This document shows, piece by piece, positions 57,244-58,894 of a stretch of DNA of 58,894 bases. The stretch lies in NCBI GenBank assembly GCA_900543555.1, contig UQRL01000010.1:1-58894 (forward strand), written 5' to 3'. Made by a program: the position numbers and the translations under genes. The number at the start of each line of letters is the position of its first letter. The stretch's first letter is position 1. The stretch comes from an uncultured Oscillospiraceae bacterium (GTDB lineage: Bacteria > Bacillota > Clostridia > Oscillospirales > Acutalibacteraceae). The notes below the pieces were generated by a model. That model searched no databases. It saw nothing but the letters and a program-made list of their open reading frames with translations, and was not told the origin of the DNA.

Positions 57244-57987
57244 ATGGAGCTGAAGGAGTTTTTCCGGCAGTGCCCCCGGGTGGCCCTGGGCTTTTCCGGC
57301 GGGGTGGACTCTGCCTACCTGCTGTACGCCGCCTTGGAGCATGGCGCCCAGGTGAAGCCCTATTTTGTCAAGACCGCCTTCCAGCCCCGGTTCGAGCTGG
57401 AGGACGCCCGCCGCCTCTGCGCCCAGCTGGGGGTGGAGCTCACCGTGCTGGAGCTGGATGTGCTCGCAGTCCCCTGCGTGGCGGAAAACCCCCCGGACCG
57501 GTGCTACCACTGCAAGCGGGCCCTGTTCGGCAGGCTGCGGCAGCAGGCCCTGGCCGATGGCTACACCGTGCTGATAGACGGCACCAACGCCTCCGACGAC
57601 GCCGGGGACCGCCCCGGCATGCGGGCCCTGGGGGAGCTGTCCGTGCGCTCGCCCCTGCGGGAGTGCGGCATCACCAAGGCCCAGGTGCGGGCCCTCTCCC
57701 AAGAGGCGGGGCTGTTCACCTGGGACAAGCCCGCCTACGCCTGCCTGGCCACCCGGGTGCCCACCGGGGAGGCCATCGCCCCAGAGACGCTGCAAAAGGT
57801 AGAGGCCGCCGAGGAGGCGCTGTTCTCCCTGGGCTACAGCGATTTGCGGGTGCGGGTGTTCCACGGCGCGGCCCGGCTGCAGCTGCCGGGGCAACAGCTG
57901 GAACGGGCCGCCAAAGAGCGGGAGAGGATTTTGCAGGCCCTGGCCCCCTGGTTCGGCACGGTGCTGCTGGACCTGAAAGAGAGGTAA
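57244..57987 (+). CDS. larE: ATP-dependent sulfur transferase LarE
   Basis: A 247-residue PP-loop protein with SGGVDS at residues 18-23. LarE converts the carboxylates of the pyridinium precursor into thiocarboxylates in making the nickel-pincer nucleotide cofactor of lactate racemase and related enzymes. Three cysteines stand out: Cys87 and Cys90 (DRCYHCK) and Cys167 (KPAYACLATR). This suits the three-cysteine, [4Fe-4S]-type LarE rather than the single-cysteine sacrificial form of Lactiplantibacillus. Ribosome site AAAGGAG. larB follows. Confidence 0.93.
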   Translation: MELKEFFRQCPRVALGFSGGVDSAYLLYAALEHGAQVKPYFVKTAFQPRFELEDARRLCAQLGVELTVLELDVLAVPCVAENPPDRCYHCKRALFGRLRQQALADGYTVLIDGTNASDDAGDRPGMRALGELSVRSPLRECGITKAQVRALSQEAGLFTWDKPAYACLATRVPTGEAIAPETLQKVEAAEEALFSLGYSDLRVRVFHGAARLQLPGQQLERAAKERERILQALAPWFGTVLLDLKER

Positions 57988-57991
57988 AAAT

Positions 57992-58020
57992 GCCGCCCTC
58001 TTGCTTTCGGCAAGGGCGGC
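57992..58020 (+). other. Hairpin between larE and larB
   Basis: GCCGCCC and GGGCGGC with an inner TTGC/GCAA extension form a stem without a T tract right after the larE stop; probably an mRNA-stabilising or modulating element. Confidence 0.55.
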
Positions 58021-58084
58021 TCCCTCCACCCAGATGAAACGTTTTCATTTCATTCTTTTCTCCATTGGAAAGGAGGTCCTTCAA

Positions 58085-58831
58085 ATGGACCAACAGGAAA
58101 TACGCTCCCTTTTAGAGCAGGTGGCCCAGGGCCAGCGCTCGGTGGACGAGGCGGTTCTGGCCCTGAAAATGGAGCCCTTCCAGGAGCTGGGCTTCGCCAA
58201 GGTGGACAACCACCGGGGCCTGCGCCAGGGCGCCGCGGAGGTCATCTACGGCGCGGGGAAAACACCCCGGCAGATCCACGACATCGCCGCCTCTATGCGG
58301 CAGACCGGGGAAAAGGCCATCCTCATCACCCGCATGACCCGAGAGGCCGCCCAGGCGGTGGGGGAGGATTTGCCCCTTAGCTACCACGAGATGGGCCGCA
58401 TCGGCATTGTGGGGGAGATGCCCGCCCCCACCGGCAAGGGCACCATTGTGGTGGCCACCGGCGGCACCAGCGATATGCCCGTGGCCGAGGAGGCCGCCCT
58501 CACCGCCGAGGTGCTGGGCAACCAAGTCACCCGCCTGTACGATGTGGGCGTGGCGGGCCTGCACCGCACCCTCTCCCACCTGGAGGACATTATGAGCGCC
58601 CGGGTCATCATCGCCATCGCCGGGATGGAGGGGGCCCTGGCCAGCGTCATCGGGGGCCTTTCCGACTGCCCGGTGATCGCCGTGCCCACCAGCGTGGGAT
58701 ACGGGGCGGCCTTTGGGGGCCTGGCAGCGCTGCTGTCCATGCTGAACTCCTGCGCCAGCGGGGTCAGCGTGGTGAATATCGACAACGGCTTTGGCGCCGG
58801 GTATTTGGCCAGTATGATCAACCACTTATAG
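58085..58831 (+). CDS. larB: Pyridinium-3,5-biscarboxylic acid mononucleotide synthase LarB
   Basis: A 248-residue protein with a PurE-like C-terminal half (TIVVATGGTSDMPVAEEA, then AGMEGALASVIGGL and PTSVGYGAAFGGLAALLSML). LarB carboxylates and hydrolyses nicotinic acid adenine dinucleotide, the first step of nickel-pincer cofactor synthesis; LarE then adds sulfur and LarC nickel. The ATG at 58085 follows GGAAAGGAGG. A larC gene would be expected nearby but is not in the window. Confidence 0.95.
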   Translation: MDQQEIRSLLEQVAQGQRSVDEAVLALKMEPFQELGFAKVDNHRGLRQGAAEVIYGAGKTPRQIHDIAASMRQTGEKAILITRMTREAAQAVGEDLPLSYHEMGRIGIVGEMPAPTGKGTIVVATGGTSDMPVAEEAALTAEVLGNQVTRLYDVGVAGLHRTLSHLEDIMSARVIIAIAGMEGALASVIGGLSDCPVIAVPTSVGYGAAFGGLAALLSMLNSCASGVSVVNIDNGFGAGYLASMINHL

Positions 58832-58870
58832 TCCGTGGCCGGCGCAGTGCCTGCGCTCTCAAGACGCGCA

Positions 58871-58894
58871 CGCCGCTTTAGGGCGGCGGGGTTT
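58871..58894 (+). terminator. Possible terminator at the window edge
   Basis: CGCCGC and GCGGCG pair around TTTAGG, followed by GGGGTTT where the window ends. The T tract is cut off, so the call is tentative. Confidence 0.35.

Noticed and set aside
1..58894. CRISPR arrays, insertion sequences, rRNA genes
   Set aside because: No regularly spaced repeats, transposase-like frames with terminal repeats, or rRNA segments were seen on reading both strands.

Overview
The window is GC-rich chromosomal DNA with Firmicutes-type signals throughout: strong AGGAGG-like ribosome sites, TTGACA-17-TATAAT promoters, U-tailed hairpin terminators, frequent GTG starts, lipoprotein sugar-binding proteins, YesM/YesN-type two-component genes and the order SRP RNA-dnaX-ybaB-recR. 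Together with GH25 lysozymes, lar genes and plant-glycan enzymes this points to a high-GC anaerobic gut clostridium, probably Oscillospiraceae. That placement is inference; no rRNA gene is present.

Layout. 1-9.6 kb: the tail of a Gfo/Idh-type oxidoreductase, a GH31 alpha-glycosidase, a CUT1 sugar importer (binding protein plus two permeases) and a sensor kinase/AraC-type response regulator pair likely to control it. 9.8-18.1 kb: a second sugar operon headed by an unusual LacI-ribokinase fusion, then binding protein, two permeases, an ADP-ribosylglycohydrolase-family protein and a free-standing ribokinase; a type-B carboxylesterase follows under its own promoter. 19.9-22.3 kb: a DUF1538 membrane protein with a tandem PII-like protein. 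22.4-25.5 kb: recR, ybaB, dnaX and SRP RNA. 25.6-33.6 kb: two GNAT acetyltransferases, a NYN-LOTUS protein, a YbaK-type deacylase, an ECF sigma/anti-sigma pair, two membrane-anchored GH25 proteins (one lacking catalytic residues) and a MarR regulator. 33.6-38.5 kb: MoxR-DUF58-transglutaminase operon. 38.6-41.4 kb: cold-shock gene behind an attenuator-like leader, tRNA-Gly and a GH127 beta-L-arabinofuranosidase. 41.4-43.8 kb: a P1B metal ATPase with a CsoR-type operator, and csoR. 43.8-47.1 kb: a second MoxR-DUF58 operon. 47.1-50.1 kb: a small protein, an inositol-monophosphatase-family enzyme and a purine permease with a structured leader. 50.1-54.8 kb: AraC regulator-esterase-rarA, facing galE-luxS. 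54.8-58.9 kb: TraX-like and small membrane proteins, a GH25-SLH lysozyme, and larE-larB for the nickel-pincer cofactor, preceded by a leader that ends in a strong intrinsic terminator.

How the parts work together. The two sugar importers lack an ATPase gene and presumably share one encoded elsewhere. GH31 and GH127 indicate breakdown of xylose- and arabinose-containing plant oligosaccharides. The second importer, with two ribokinase domains and an ADP-ribosylglycohydrolase homologue, looks like a riboside-scavenging pathway whose repressor is itself fused to a kinase. The rest is mostly envelope maintenance, metal homeostasis and housekeeping.

The most unusual items are the LacI-ribokinase fusion operon, the candidate riboswitch or attenuator before larE, the terminator inside the csp leader, the GH25 pseudoenzyme, and the tandem-PII/DUF1538 pair.
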